From assembly GCA_029569255.1 (NCBI GenBank), contig JAKQUO010000019.1, positions 290,646 to 354,645 of the forward strand: a stretch of DNA of 64,000 bases, written 5' to 3'. Within the stretch, counting starts at the first letter, position 1, and every line of letters starts with the position of its first letter. The notes under the pieces are model-generated. The model was not told the origin of the DNA and made no database searches. It was given only the letters and a program-made list of their open reading frames with translations. This DNA is from Acidobacteriota bacterium. GTDB lineage: Bacteria; Acidobacteriota; Aminicenantia; Aminicenantales; Saccharicenantaceae. The position numbers and the translations under genes are program-made. Of this stretch, positions 43,613 through 55,087 are shown in pieces.

Positions 43613-43984
43613 ATGGCCAAGAAGCTGAGCAAGAAGGACCAGGACAAGTTCCGGGCGGTGCTCGCCGCGAAGAGGGAGAGCATCACCGACAAGCTCACCA
43701 AGACCATCTCGGAGAGCAAGGAGATGGAGGTCAACGTCGCCCAGGACGTGGTGGACAAGGCCGAGACGTCCTATAGCAAGGAGTTCCTTCTCAGCCTCTC
43801 GGACGGCGAGCGCAGGCAGCTCCTGCTCATCGACGAGGCCCTGAAGCGGCTCGAGCGCGGCGGGTTCGGCGTCTGCCAGGTCTGCGGCAAGGAGATCGGG
43901 GCCAAGCGGATCGCGGCCATCCCCTGGACGCCCCTCTGCATCGAATGCCAGGAGAAGGCCGAGGCCGAGCAGCGGACCGCGTGA
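43613..43984 (+). CDS. DksA/TraR-family zinc-finger protein
   Basis: 123 aa. Two helices form a coiled coil (residues ~5-75) and a zinc finger CQVCGKEIGAKR...CIECQEKAEAE ends the protein. DksA-type factors insert the coiled coil into the RNA polymerase secondary channel and assist ppGpp. The acidic tip typical of DksA (DxxDxA) is not obvious here, so it may be a DksA-like or TraR-like variant. Stop overlaps comF (GTGA). Confidence 0.87.
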   Translation: MAKKLSKKDQDKFRAVLAAKRESITDKLTKTISESKEMEVNVAQDVVDKAETSYSKEFLLSLSDGERRQLLLIDEALKRLERGGFGVCQVCGKEIGAKRIAAIPWTPLCIECQEKAEAEQRTA

Positions 43985-44727
43985 CCGGTCCCGTCCGGGC
44001 CGGCGCGCGGGCCCTGGCCAAGCTGGCCGAGCTCCTCGTCTTCCCCTCCTCCTGCCGGCTGTGCGGCGCCCTCCTGGAGCGCCCCGGCGAGAGGATCGTC
44101 TGCCGCGACTGCCTCGGCCGCCTCTCGCCGCGCCGCGGTCCCGCCTGCCCGGCCTGCGGCCGGTTCTTCGAAGGCGAGGCCGGAGACCGCCTCTGCGGGC
44201 GCTGCCTCGCCGGCCGCCCGGCTTTCTCGGCCCACCGCTCCTGCGCCGCCTACGGCGGCCCGCTCAAGGACGTCATCCTGCTGTTCAAGTACCGGCGCTG
44301 CGCCCCGCTGGCCGTTCCCTTGGCCCGGTTCGCCGAGGCCGCGCTCGGGGGAGAGGCGGCGCTGTGGGAGGGGGCGGACGCCCTCGTGCCGGTGCCGCTC
44401 CACCGGGCCCGGCGGCGCGAGCGGGGCTTCAACCAGGCCCTGCTCCTGGCCCGCGAGCTGGGACGGCGGCGGGGCCTCGAGGTCCTGCGGGGCTCGCTCG
44501 TCAAGGTCCGCAACGTCGCCGCCCAGGCCGGCCTGCGCGCCGCCGAGCGGGAGCGGAACGTCGTCGGGGCCTACGCCGTGAGGCGGCGGGAGAAGGTGCG
44601 CGGCCGGGTCCTCGTCCTCGTCGACGACGTCACGACGACCGGGGCCACTCTCCGCGAGTGCGCCCGGGCGCTCGCCGAGGCCGGGGCGAAGGACGTCCGG
44701 GCCCTCACCCTCGCCCAAGCCCTCTGA
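43981..44727 (+). CDS. comF: ComF-family amidophosphoribosyltransferase-like protein
   Basis: 248 aa. N-terminal zinc-ribbon cysteines (CRLCGALL, CRDC, CPACG, CGRC) precede a PRTase domain with VPVPLHRARRRERGFNQA and the PRPP motif VLVLVDDVTTTGATL. Needed for natural transformation where tested. The GTG start overlaps the preceding stop. Followed by a CCCCGG-ATC-CCGGGG hairpin (44744-44758) that belongs to the foldback repeat. Confidence 0.9.
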   Translation: MTGPVRAGARALAKLAELLVFPSSCRLCGALLERPGERIVCRDCLGRLSPRRGPACPACGRFFEGEAGDRLCGRCLAGRPAFSAHRSCAAYGGPLKDVILLFKYRRCAPLAVPLARFAEAALGGEAALWEGADALVPVPLHRARRRERGFNQALLLARELGRRRGLEVLRGSLVKVRNVAAQAGLRAAERERNVVGAYAVRRREKVRGRVLVLVDDVTTTGATLRECARALAEAGAKDVRALTLAQAL

Positions 44728-44740
44728 GCGAAACAAAGTC

Positions 44741-44880
44741 CTTCCCCGGATCCCGGGGAATCCCTCTCTCGGGCTTTGGCCCGGGGATGTCCTCTTGCTC
44801 CCCGGCCCCCCTCCTCCCGCAGCGGGGATCCGCGAGGACGATCCCCTCACCGCCTCGAGAGGGGATCCCGGGAATGGGAG
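44741..44880. repeat. Foldback intergenic repeat, copy 2
   Basis: The part 44763-44872 aligns with 15012-15119 (CCTCTCTC, then GGCCCGGGGA, GCTCCCCGGCCCCC, and CCGCCTCG...GAGGG in the same order). Ends CCTTCCCCGGATCCC and GGGATCCCGGGAATGG are roughly inverted. It lies between comF and hsp20, both ends of genes. Confidence 0.6.
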
Positions 44881-44885
44881 ATGAA

Positions 44886-44917
44886 CAAAAAAAGGGCGGC
44901 TCCCGGAGGAGCCGCCC
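44886..44917 (-). terminator. Rho-independent terminator of hsp20
   Basis: On the minus strand: 10-bp stem GGGCGGCTCC / GGAGCCGCCC with a 4-nt loop, then seven T. It follows the hsp20 stop by about 25 bp. Confidence 0.85.
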
Positions 44918-44942
44918 GAAAAAGAGCTGTCGGGCGCGCCCG

Positions 44943-45422
44943 CTACTTCTTGTTCTTGTCGGCCTGGGGCGCGGCGGTCGGCTTGAGGATCTTGACCTTG
45001 CGGGGCTTGAGCTCGGCCCGCTTGGGCATGCGGATCTTGAGGACGCCGTTTTCGTGCTCGGCCTCGATCCTGTCCTGGTCGATGTAGCTCGGCAGGGCGA
45101 AGGACCGGAAGAAGGAGCCGTAGGACCGCTCGATGCGATGGTAGTTCTCCTCCTTGGTCTCCTTCTCGAACTTCCGCTCGCCGCGCAGGGTCAGATTGTT
45201 GTCCTCGACCTTGATCTCGACGTCCTTCTCGTCGACGCCGGGGATCTCGGCGGCCAGCACGACCTCGTTCTCCGTCTCGTAGATGTCGACGGACGGGGCC
45301 CAGGCGCCCGGGATGAGGTCCTTCTCTTCGGACTTGGCGCCGGTCATGTCCTCGAAGAGCCGGTTCATCCTGTCCCTGAGGGTGATCATGTCCCTGTAGG
45401 GATCCCATCTGATGATAGCCAT
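44943..45422 (-). CDS. Hsp20/alpha-crystallin small heat-shock protein
   Basis: 159 aa. ATP-independent chaperone. The alpha-crystallin domain (about 40-135) includes PSVDIYETENEVVLAAEIPGV, NNLTLRGERK and ENGVLKIRMPKR. WDPYRDM at the N-terminus is common in this class. GGAGG precedes the ATG. It has a strong promoter and its own terminator, hence monocistronic. Confidence 0.95.
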   Translation of the reverse strand: MAIIRWDPYRDMITLRDRMNRLFEDMTGAKSEEKDLIPGAWAPSVDIYETENEVVLAAEIPGVDEKDVEIKVEDNNLTLRGERKFEKETKEENYHRIERSYGSFFRSFALPSYIDQDRIEAEHENGVLKIRMPKRAELKPRKVKILKPTAAPQADKNKK

Positions 45423-45458
45423 ATCCTACCTCCGTGAGTTAAATCTTAGTACGGTTAT

Positions 45459-45487
45459 AATATAATATCTTAGCGTTGATTTGTCAA
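45459..45487 (-). promoter_or_regulatory. Promoter of hsp20
   Basis: On the minus strand TTGACA (45487-45482), 17-bp spacer, TATATT (45464-45459). Two direct CTAAGAT repeats flank the -10 region and could bind a regulator. No CIRCE element is seen. Confidence 0.7.
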
Positions 45488-45527
45488 GCATTGGGCAAAA
45501 TTTTTTTGTAAGTTCATAATCAACAAC

Positions 45528-46199
45528 TTATGCGCCTTCGACGAGGACCGTCGCCTCGCCTTTCGGCGGCCGGCCGGCCAGAGAGGAGGCCAGTTCGCCG
45601 GCCCGGCCCCGCAGGAACTCCTCGTGGACCTTGGTCAGCTCCCGGGCGACGACCACCCTGCGGTCGCCCAGGACCTCGGCCACGGCGGCCAGGAAGTCCG
45701 GGAGCCGGCGGGTCGGCAGGTAGAACACGAGGGTGGCCTCCGCCGCCGCGAGGGCCCGGAGGGCCTTCCTCAGGCCGGCCGCCTTGGGCGGCGCGAAGCC
45801 GGCGAAGAGGAAGCGGTGGGTCGGCAGCCCGGCCGCGGAGAGCGCGGCCGTGACGGCCGAGGGGCCCGGGACGGGCACGACAGCCAGGCCCTCCTCGAGG
45901 GCCGCCCGGATGAGGGGGAAGCCCGGGTCGGAGATCCCCGGGGTCCCCGCGTCCGAGACCAGCGCGACGTCGCGGCCTTCCTTGAGCATCCGGACGAGCT
46001 CGGGGACGCGCCGCCCCTCCCGCGGCTGGTAATAGCTGATGAGCGGTTTCCGGATCCCGTACCTGTTCAGGAGCTTGAGCGTCTGCCGGGTGTCCTCGCA
46101 GGCGACGGCCGCGACCTCGCCGAGGACGCGCAGGGCCCGGAGCGTGATGTCCTCGAGGTTGCCGATGGGCGTCGCGACGACGAAGAGGCGGCCGGCCAC
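45528..46199 (-). CDS. rsmI: 16S rRNA (cytidine-1402 2'-O)-methyltransferase RsmI
   Basis: 223 aa. RLFVVATPIGNLEDITLRAL, CEDTRQTLKLL, VALVSDAGTPGISDPGF and VPGPSAVTAALSAAGLP are the tetrapyrrole-methylase-fold signatures of RsmI. It is shorter than the ~280-aa enterobacterial enzyme, ending after GEATVLVEG, so the small C-terminal domain is missing. Separated from nadE by 9 bp. Confidence 0.93.
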   Translation of the reverse strand: MAGRLFVVATPIGNLEDITLRALRVLGEVAAVACEDTRQTLKLLNRYGIRKPLISYYQPREGRRVPELVRMLKEGRDVALVSDAGTPGISDPGFPLIRAALEEGLAVVPVPGPSAVTAALSAAGLPTHRFLFAGFAPPKAAGLRKALRALAAAEATLVFYLPTRRLPDFLAAVAEVLGDRRVVVARELTKVHEEFLRGRAGELASSLAGRPPKGEATVLVEGA

Positions 46200-46208
46200 G
46201 TCCGCGCC

Positions 46209-47027
46209 CTAGCGGCCCCAGTCGTAGGGATAGAGGAAGTCGTGGCCGACGGAGCGCGGCGAGAGCTTGGCGACCGGCGGCAGGTGGCGCTTGAACTCCG
46301 AGGCCTTGATCCTCCGCAGGACCAGGTCGACGGCGGCCGGCCGGTGCCCCGCGGCGACGATCTCCTTGCGCGTCTTGCGGCCCTCGACCCGGGCGTGGAG
46401 GATCTCGTCGAGCTCCTCGTAGGGCAGGCCGATCTCGCCCTCGTCGGTCTGGCCGGGCCAGAGGCCGGCCGTCGGGGCCTTGCGGCGGATCGCCGCCGGG
46501 ATGCCGAGGCGGGCGGCCATGGCCCGGACCTGGGTCTTGTAGAGGTCGCCCACGGGGTTGATGGCGCAGGCCATATCGCCGTGGAGCGTGGTGTAGCCGA
46601 TGAGCAGCTCCGTCTTGTTGCTCGTCCCCAGGACGAGGGCGCCCTCGGCGGCCGAGCGGTCGTAGAGGATGGACATGCGCTCGCGGGCCATCTTGTTGCC
46701 CCGGCGGAGACGGCTCGCCTCGGGACGGCGGGCGAAATAGGCGTCGATCTGGGGGGCGATGTCAATCGTCTCGCTGCGGATGCCCAGGCGGCGGGCCAGG
46801 CCGGCGGCGTCCCGGACCTCCTCGGGGAAGGCCGTCCCGTAGGGCATGATCAGGCCGAGGACGTTCCCCGGCCCGATGGCCCGGGCGGCCAGCGCGGCGC
46901 AGACGGCCGAATCGAGCCCGCCGGACAGCCCGAGGACGGCCTTGGCGAAGCCGGCCTTGCCGAGCCCGTCGCGGATGAAGCGGACGAGGACCTTCTCGGC
47001 GAACGCGGCGTCAATCTTCGGCGGCAC
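46209..47027 (-). CDS. nadE: NAD+ synthetase, synthetase domain only
   Basis: 272 aa. ATP-pyrophosphatase loop LGLSGGLDSAV (SGGLDS at 35-40), then LGTSNKTELLIGYTTLHGDMA and PVGDLYKTQV. It adenylates deamido-NAD and amidates it. The glutaminase domain that many bacteria fuse to NadE is encoded separately by the overlapping upstream nitrilase-like gene (17-bp overlap), so the pair probably forms a glutamine-dependent synthetase. Confidence 0.93.
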   Translation of the reverse strand: MPPKIDAAFAEKVLVRFIRDGLGKAGFAKAVLGLSGGLDSAVCAALAARAIGPGNVLGLIMPYGTAFPEEVRDAAGLARRLGIRSETIDIAPQIDAYFARRPEASRLRRGNKMARERMSILYDRSAAEGALVLGTSNKTELLIGYTTLHGDMACAINPVGDLYKTQVRAMAARLGIPAAIRRKAPTAGLWPGQTDEGEIGLPYEELDEILHARVEGRKTRKEIVAAGHRPAAVDLVLRRIKASEFKRHLPPVAKLSPRSVGHDFLYPYDWGR

Positions 47028-47865
47028 GGACGATCCTTTCGAGCGACCGCCAGACGGCCTCCGGCCGCTCGTCCCGCTTGAAGAGCCAGGTCCGGCGGGC
47101 CTCCCGGACGGCGCCGAGGTCGACCGGGCAGACGAGGAGGTCGGGCTCGACGTAGGGCGCCCTGGCGACGAGCCGGCCGCCGGGCGCGTAGACGAACGAC
47201 CCGCCGGCGAAGGTGGCCCCGTCCTCGGAGCCGGCCCGGTTGGCGTAGACGACGAAGGCGGTCGAGAAGAACGACACGGCCTCGCCCATGAGCTCCCACA
47301 TCCGGCTGGTGGCGAAGGCGTCCCCGCCCTCGACGCCGCGGCCGGGGGCGGCCGAAACGCAGACGATCATGTCCGCCCCGGAGGCGTGGTGGACGTAGCT
47401 CGCGCCGTAGTGGAGGAAGTCCCGGCAGATGAGCAGGCCGACCCGCCCGAAGGGGGCCTCGAAGGCCCGCAGGTCGCGCCCGGGGGCGAAGAACTTGGCC
47501 TCCTCGAACATGCCGTTGGTCGGGAGGAAGACCTTGCGGTGGACGTGGACGAGGCGGCCGTCGGCGACGAGCGCGGCGGCGTTGTAGAAGAGGCCCCGCT
47601 CGGCCGGGCTCTCCTCGACGAAGCCGACGACCGCGGACAGGCCCCTCGTCGCCGCCGCGACCCTCCGGAAGCGGGGGTCCCGGGCGGGGTCGAGGGCGAC
47701 CTCCTCGGCCAGGTCCTTGAGGCCGTAGCCCGTCAGGCTGAGCTCCGGGAAGACGACCAGGCCGGCCCTCTTCTTCCGGGCCTTCTCCAGGACCTCGAGG
47801 TGGAGGCCGACGTTGGCCTCGACCTCCCCGAGCTTGGGCGCGACCTGGGCGATGGCGACGTTCAT
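47011..47865 (-). CDS. Nitrilase-superfamily amidohydrolase, probable glutaminase partner of NadE
   Basis: 284 aa. Nitrilase triad: Glu41 in FPELSLTGYGL, Lys111 in HRKVFLPT and Cys147 in LLICRDF. The segment VFLPTNGMFEEAKFFAPG is like that of the glutaminase half of long NAD synthetases. Overlap with nadE and order suggest that it supplies ammonia. The promoter -10 lies 6 nt before ATG and there is no Shine-Dalgarno, so a leaderless start is likely. Confidence 0.87.
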   Translation of the reverse strand: MNVAIAQVAPKLGEVEANVGLHLEVLEKARKKRAGLVVFPELSLTGYGLKDLAEEVALDPARDPRFRRVAAATRGLSAVVGFVEESPAERGLFYNAAALVADGRLVHVHRKVFLPTNGMFEEAKFFAPGRDLRAFEAPFGRVGLLICRDFLHYGASYVHHASGADMIVCVSAAPGRGVEGGDAFATSRMWELMGEAVSFFSTAFVVYANRAGSEDGATFAGGSFVYAPGGRLVARAPYVEPDLLVCPVDLGAVREARRTWLFKRDERPEAVWRSLERIVRAAED

Positions 47866-47871
47866 GGGCCA

Positions 47872-47900
47872 AAGTTAGCACAATCCCCGCCGCCGTTCAA
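47872..47900 (-). promoter_or_regulatory. Promoter of the nitrilase-nadE-rsmI unit, leaderless type
   Basis: On the minus strand TTGAAC (47900-47895), 17-bp spacer, TAACTT (47877-47872); the ATG starts 6 nt after it. Confidence 0.45.
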
Positions 47901-47928
47901 TCGAAGGCGGCCGAGCGGCAGACCGCGG

Positions 47929-47957
47929 TTGAAAAAACCGGGGGATTTGTTTATATT
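47929..47957 (+). promoter_or_regulatory. Promoter of the PATAN-J-TPR gene
   Basis: TTGAAA (47929-47934), 17-bp spacer, TATATT (47952-47957); start codon at 47984. Confidence 0.6.
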
Positions 47958-47983
47958 TGGCCCGGGTCGAGGTTTCGAGTTCC

Positions 47984-49444
47984 ATGAACCACATCGCGGT
48001 GCGGCTGCGCGACGTCTTCTTCAACAAGAGGACCGGCCGCCTGATCTACCGGCGCAAGGACATCCTCAAGTATCTCTTCTTCGAGAAGGGCGCCATCTTC
48101 CAGGTCAAGACGAACCAGCCCGACGAGAGGCTGGGGGAGATCCTCTACAAGCTGGAGCGCATCCCCAAGGAGGCCCACGCCCGCCTGGACGAATACATCG
48201 AGCCCAACAAGAACCTGGGTGAGGTCCTCCGGACCCGGGGGGTCATCTCCGAGGACGACCTGGCCGAGGCCCTGTCCCATCAGATCCGCGAGGCCGTCCT
48301 CAACGTCTTCCCCTTTTTCGACGCCGAGTTCGATTTCCAGCCCCACGAGGGCTTCGGGGCCGGCACCGTCGAATCCCGGGTCAGCGTGCCGCTCCTCATC
48401 GAGTACGGCATCCGGCGGATGCAGCCGAACCCGCTCCTCCAGGCCTTCCTGGCCAGGCAGACGCCCGTCCTCGGCCTGAAGACCTACGCCTACCTGTTGA
48501 CGGCCGAGGAGAGGGACATCCTCGACAAGGTCAACGGCGCCGATCCGGCCGAGGTCATCCTGAAGACGCTGACCATGCCCGGCGAGCAGTTCTGGAAGAG
48601 CCTCTACCTCTTCTACTGCCTCGGCGTCGTCGATCTCCCGGGCCTCGGCTCGGGGGCCCCGGCCGCGGACCTCCGGGAGCGCGTCCGCCCGCCCTCGGCC
48701 GTCAGGCCCGACGTGCCGCGGGAGATCGCCGAGGTCCTGTCGCTCCGCGACATGCTGCCGGCCATGACCCTCTACCAGATCCTCGACGTCCCCAAGACGG
48801 CCTCCGAAGAGGACATCAAGAAGGCCTATTTCGCGCTGGCCCGCAAGTTCCATCCCGACCGCTTCGACCGGAAGGCCGCCGCCGAGTTCAAGGGCCCGAT
48901 CGACGAGGTCTTCGACGGCATCAACAACGCCTACCGGGTCCTGAGCAACAAGGACTCGCGGCGGGTCTACGACGCCAAGTCGGCCCCGGCCGCCTCCCAG
49001 GAGGACGTCCAGGAGACCTACCGCCGGGCCGACGTCAAGTTCCGGCAGGGCAAGACGCTCTACGGCCAGGGCCGGTACGACGAGGCCATCGCCTACCTCG
49101 AGGAGGCCATCCGCATCCGGCGGGACAAGGGCGACTACTTCCTGCTCCTGGCCATGTGCGAGTCGAAGATCAAGGCCTTCGGCCGGAAGGCCGAGCAGGA
49201 TTTCCTCAAGGCCATCCAGCTCGAGCCCTGGAACCCGGAGGGCTACGTCGGGCTGGCCATGCTCTACAAGGCCGCGGGCCTGCAGACCAAGGCCGTCAAG
49301 CAGCTGGAGAAGGCCCTCGAGGCCGAGCCCGAGCACGCCTCGGCCCGCGAGGCCCTCGACGAGCTCACCGGCGGGAAGAAGAGGTCGGCCAAGACGACGC
49401 TCTTCGGGATCGACCTCTTCGGCGCGAAGAAAAAGAGGAAATAG
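47984..49444 (+). CDS. PATAN(DUF4388)-J domain-TPR fusion protein
   Basis: 486 aa, soluble. Residues about 3-150 are DUF4388/PATAN-like (VRLRDVFFNKRTGRLIYRRK, LFFEKGAIFQVK, LGEVLRTRGVI). Residues ~262-330 are a DnaJ J domain with HPD (MTLYQILDVPKTASEEDIKK, KFHPDRF). Residues ~345-465 are TPR-like, then a basic tail. PATAN domains occur in gliding/motility and signalling proteins of delta-proteobacteria-like groups. It may recruit DnaK to a signalling or surface complex. ATG 47984 is used because an upstream TTG lies inside the -10 box. Confidence 0.82.
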   Translation: MNHIAVRLRDVFFNKRTGRLIYRRKDILKYLFFEKGAIFQVKTNQPDERLGEILYKLERIPKEAHARLDEYIEPNKNLGEVLRTRGVISEDDLAEALSHQIREAVLNVFPFFDAEFDFQPHEGFGAGTVESRVSVPLLIEYGIRRMQPNPLLQAFLARQTPVLGLKTYAYLLTAEERDILDKVNGADPAEVILKTLTMPGEQFWKSLYLFYCLGVVDLPGLGSGAPAADLRERVRPPSAVRPDVPREIAEVLSLRDMLPAMTLYQILDVPKTASEEDIKKAYFALARKFHPDRFDRKAAAEFKGPIDEVFDGINNAYRVLSNKDSRRVYDAKSAPAASQEDVQETYRRADVKFRQGKTLYGQGRYDEAIAYLEEAIRIRRDKGDYFLLLAMCESKIKAFGRKAEQDFLKAIQLEPWNPEGYVGLAMLYKAAGLQTKAVKQLEKALEAEPEHASAREALDELTGGKKRSAKTTLFGIDLFGAKKKRK

Positions 49445-52694
<3,250 letters not shown>

Positions 52695-52721
52695 GCCTTA
52701 CCTCGCTCGAAAATTTCGGAA

Positions 52722-52750
52722 ATCATAGCTTGCGTCCCTGATTTTGTCAA
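52722..52750 (-). promoter_or_regulatory. Promoter of the exported TPR gene
   Basis: On the minus strand TTGACA (52750-52745), 17-bp spacer, TATGAT (52727-52722). Confidence 0.75.
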
Positions 52751-52799
52751 CCTTGGCTCGCTCACCCCGAATTATAGCAAAAAGGGTGCCAGAATGGAG

Positions 52800-52805
52800 T
52801 ATAAT
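52800..52805 (+). promoter_or_regulatory. -10 box of murB, leaderless type
   Basis: Perfect TATAAT ending 7 nt before the murB ATG. No clear -35 and no Shine-Dalgarno, so initiation would be at or next to the A of ATG. Confidence 0.5.
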
Positions 52806-52812
52806 CCCGGCC

Positions 52813-53751
52813 ATGGACCGCAGAAGCCGCGTTCGGGCGGCCCTTCTCGAGGCCTTCGGGGAGCCGCCCTCCGAGAACGTCCCCCTGTCGGCCCTGTCCA
52901 GCTTCGGCATCGGCGGGCCGGCCGACCTCTTCTTGGAGGTCCGGACGGAGGGCGAGCTGATGAAGGCCGTCGCCCTGGCGTCCGGGGAGAGCTATCCCTT
53001 CTACCTCATCGGCGGCGGCAGCAATCTCCTCTTCGACGACGCCGGCTACCGGGGGCTCATCATCCGCAACCGCCTCGAGGGGCTGTCCCGGGAGGAGAAC
53101 CGCCTGAACGTCCTCTCGGGGACGGGCCTCGCCGACATCATGCGCGAGGCCCTGGCGGCCGGGCTCTCCGGACTGGAGTTCCTGGCCGGGATCCCGGGGA
53201 CGCTCGGCGGGGCGGTCTACGGCAACGCCGGGGCCTACGGCTGGAGCGTCGGCGACGTCGTGGCCTGGGCGACCGTGCTCATCCCGGGCGGGGAGCGCCG
53301 GACGATGTCCCGGGCCAGCCTGGGCTTCGGCTACCGGGACTCCGCCCTTAAAAGATACCGGGGCATCGTCCTCAGGGCCTCGCTCATCTGCTCCCCGGGG
53401 GACAGCCGGAGATCGGAGGCCAAGATCAGGGAGATCCTCGAGAAACGGCGGACGAAGCACCCGCCCCTCGGGACGGCCTGCGCCGGGAGCTATTTCAAGA
53501 ACTCCAGCTCGGAGACGGGGGCCAGGATCGCGGCCGGCCAGCTCCTCGAGCAGGCCGGGGCCCGGGGGATGGCCGTGGGGGACGCCGCCGTCTCCGCCGT
53601 CCACTGCAACTTCATCGTCAACACGGGGAACGCCAGGGCGGCCGACGTCCTCCGCCTGGCCGACGAGCTCAAGGAACGGGTCTTCCGGATGTTCGGCATC
53701 CGCCTCGAGGAAGAGGTCATCTACCTTCGAGCAGACGCCTCAATGTTCTGA
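52813..53751 (+). CDS. murB: UDP-N-acetylenolpyruvoylglucosamine reductase
   Basis: 312 aa. FAD enzyme of the second peptidoglycan-precursor step. Motifs: FGIGGPADLFLEV, LIGGGSNLLFDD, FLAGIPGTLGGAVYGNAGAYG, LGFGYRDSALK, and the catalytic Ser in CAGSYFKN, then GLRVG-like region and EEEVIYL at the end. ATG 52813 is chosen because the -10 box lies directly before it. The 3' end overlaps the convergent DUF2520 gene by 35 bp. Confidence 0.93.
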   Translation: MDRRSRVRAALLEAFGEPPSENVPLSALSSFGIGGPADLFLEVRTEGELMKAVALASGESYPFYLIGGGSNLLFDDAGYRGLIIRNRLEGLSREENRLNVLSGTGLADIMREALAAGLSGLEFLAGIPGTLGGAVYGNAGAYGWSVGDVVAWATVLIPGGERRTMSRASLGFGYRDSALKRYRGIVLRASLICSPGDSRRSEAKIREILEKRRTKHPPLGTACAGSYFKNSSSETGARIAAGQLLEQAGARGMAVGDAAVSAVHCNFIVNTGNARAADVLRLADELKERVFRMFGIRLEEEVIYLRADASMF

Positions 53752-54586
53752 CCCTGGCCGGCCCGAGGCCCCGCTTCTTGGCCAGCCCGAGGGTCCTCAG
53801 CCCCAGGACCCGGTAGACGCCCAGCGCTTCGGGGGCGTCCCGGAGGGCCTCGAGATGGGCCCTGACCGTGGCCGCGTCGCCCCGGACGACGGGCCCCGTC
53901 AGCGCGTTCTCCGGCCCAAGGTTTTTTACGTTCTGTAAAGTTCCTTGCACCAGGGGCGCCAGGAGCCGGAAGGCCTCCCCGTCCCCGATCCCGGCCCGGC
54001 GGAAGAGGCCGGCCGCCGTCCATTCCAGGGCGACGAAGGCGTTGGAGGCCAGAACGCAGGCGGCGTGGTAGAGGGGCTTGTCCCCGGGAGCGAGCAGGAG
54101 CGCGTTCCCGCCGAGGGCGCGGACGATCCCCCCGGCCGTCCGGACCGCCCCCGCCTCCCCTTCGATCCCCCAGGTGACGCCTTTGAACGCCGAGAGCGGC
54201 GTGTCCCGGCGCGGGAACGTCTGGACGGGGTGGAGCGAGGCCGTCCGGGCCCCCCGCTTCCGGAGCGGCTCGAGGGCCCGGGCGGAGAGGCGCCCGCTCG
54301 TGTGGACGACGGTCCGTCCGGTCCAGTCGACCCCGGAGCGGGCCAGCCCGGCGGCGACGCGGCCGACCGCCCCGTCGGGCACGGCGACGATGACGACCTC
54401 GCCCGGCCGCGACGACGGGCCGAGGGCGGCGGCCGCCCGGCCCGCGCCGGCGAGACGGCGGGCCTCGCGGGCCGCCCCGGCGTCGATGTCGACGACGAGG
54501 GCGAGCCTCCAGCCGCGGCGGACCAGGGCGGCGGCGAGCGACGCGCCCAGCCGGCCCGCCCCGACGACGGAGAACGTCTTTTTCAC
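53717..54586 (-). CDS. Rossmann-fold and DUF2520 domain protein
   Basis: 289 aa. NAD(P)-binding FSVVGAGRLGASLAAAL, then a DUF2520 C-domain (SLHPVQTFPRRDTPLSAFKG, YHAACVLASNAFVALEW). Architecture is like pyrroline-5-carboxylate reductase or 6-phosphogluconate-dehydrogenase relatives; the substrate is unknown. It starts inside the overlap with the NYN gene (4 bp) and its end overlaps murB. Confidence 0.87.
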   Translation of the reverse strand: MKKTFSVVGAGRLGASLAAALVRRGWRLALVVDIDAGAAREARRLAGAGRAAAALGPSSRPGEVVIVAVPDGAVGRVAAGLARSGVDWTGRTVVHTSGRLSARALEPLRKRGARTASLHPVQTFPRRDTPLSAFKGVTWGIEGEAGAVRTAGGIVRALGGNALLLAPGDKPLYHAACVLASNAFVALEWTAAGLFRRAGIGDGEAFRLLAPLVQGTLQNVKNLGPENALTGPVVRGDAATVRAHLEALRDAPEALGVYRVLGLRTLGLAKKRGLGPARVRTLRRLLEGR

Positions 54587-55059
54587 GGCTTGGACCCGAA
54601 GACCTCGTCCCAGAGGTCGACCTCGAGCGCGGTCGGCGCCTCGGCCCGCTTGTCCAGCTCCCTCATCTTCTTCCCCTCCCTGATGGCCGCCTTGAGCGCG
54701 CGGGCGAAGACCTCCGAGGGGACGGCCTCCACCCCCCGCTTCCGGGCCAGGTCGCGCAGGGCCCGGTCCGAGGTGACGACGAAGAAGCGGCGCTTGTCGG
54801 CCTGCTCCAGGACCATGGCCCGGATGACGTCGTCGGCGCAGTCGCCGGCGCCGGGGTAGTGGATCGTGAACTTGGGGTTGACCGCGGTCACGGGCGGGCC
54901 CTCCCCGGGGCCGCCGTCGAAGACGAGGCGGATGCGGGCCCGGGTGACGCGCTGGAAGGCCAGGAGCCGCGCCACCAGGCCGTCGCGGCCGCCCTTCTCC
55001 CGCAGCTCGTGGGGCGCGATGCGGCCGAGGAGGTTGTTGCCGTCGATGACGTAGGCCAT
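54583..55059 (-). CDS. NYN-domain (YacP-like) putative ribonuclease
   Basis: 158 aa. PIN-like NYN fold: YVIDGNNLLG at the start, RLVFDGGPGEGPP, DCADDVIRAMV and FFVVTSDRALRDLARKRGVEAVPSEVF, giving the acidic metal site. YacP/Rae1-type proteins cleave mRNA on the ribosome in Bacillus. Neighbours are a DUF2520 oxidoreductase-like gene and a HIT gene. Confidence 0.85.
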   Translation of the reverse strand: MAYVIDGNNLLGRIAPHELREKGGRDGLVARLLAFQRVTRARIRLVFDGGPGEGPPVTAVNPKFTIHYPGAGDCADDVIRAMVLEQADKRRFFVVTSDRALRDLARKRGVEAVPSEVFARALKAAIREGKKMRELDKRAEAPTALEVDLWDEVFGSKP

Positions 55060-55087
55060 GGGGGCGCCGCCGCGGGCGGACCTCCGG

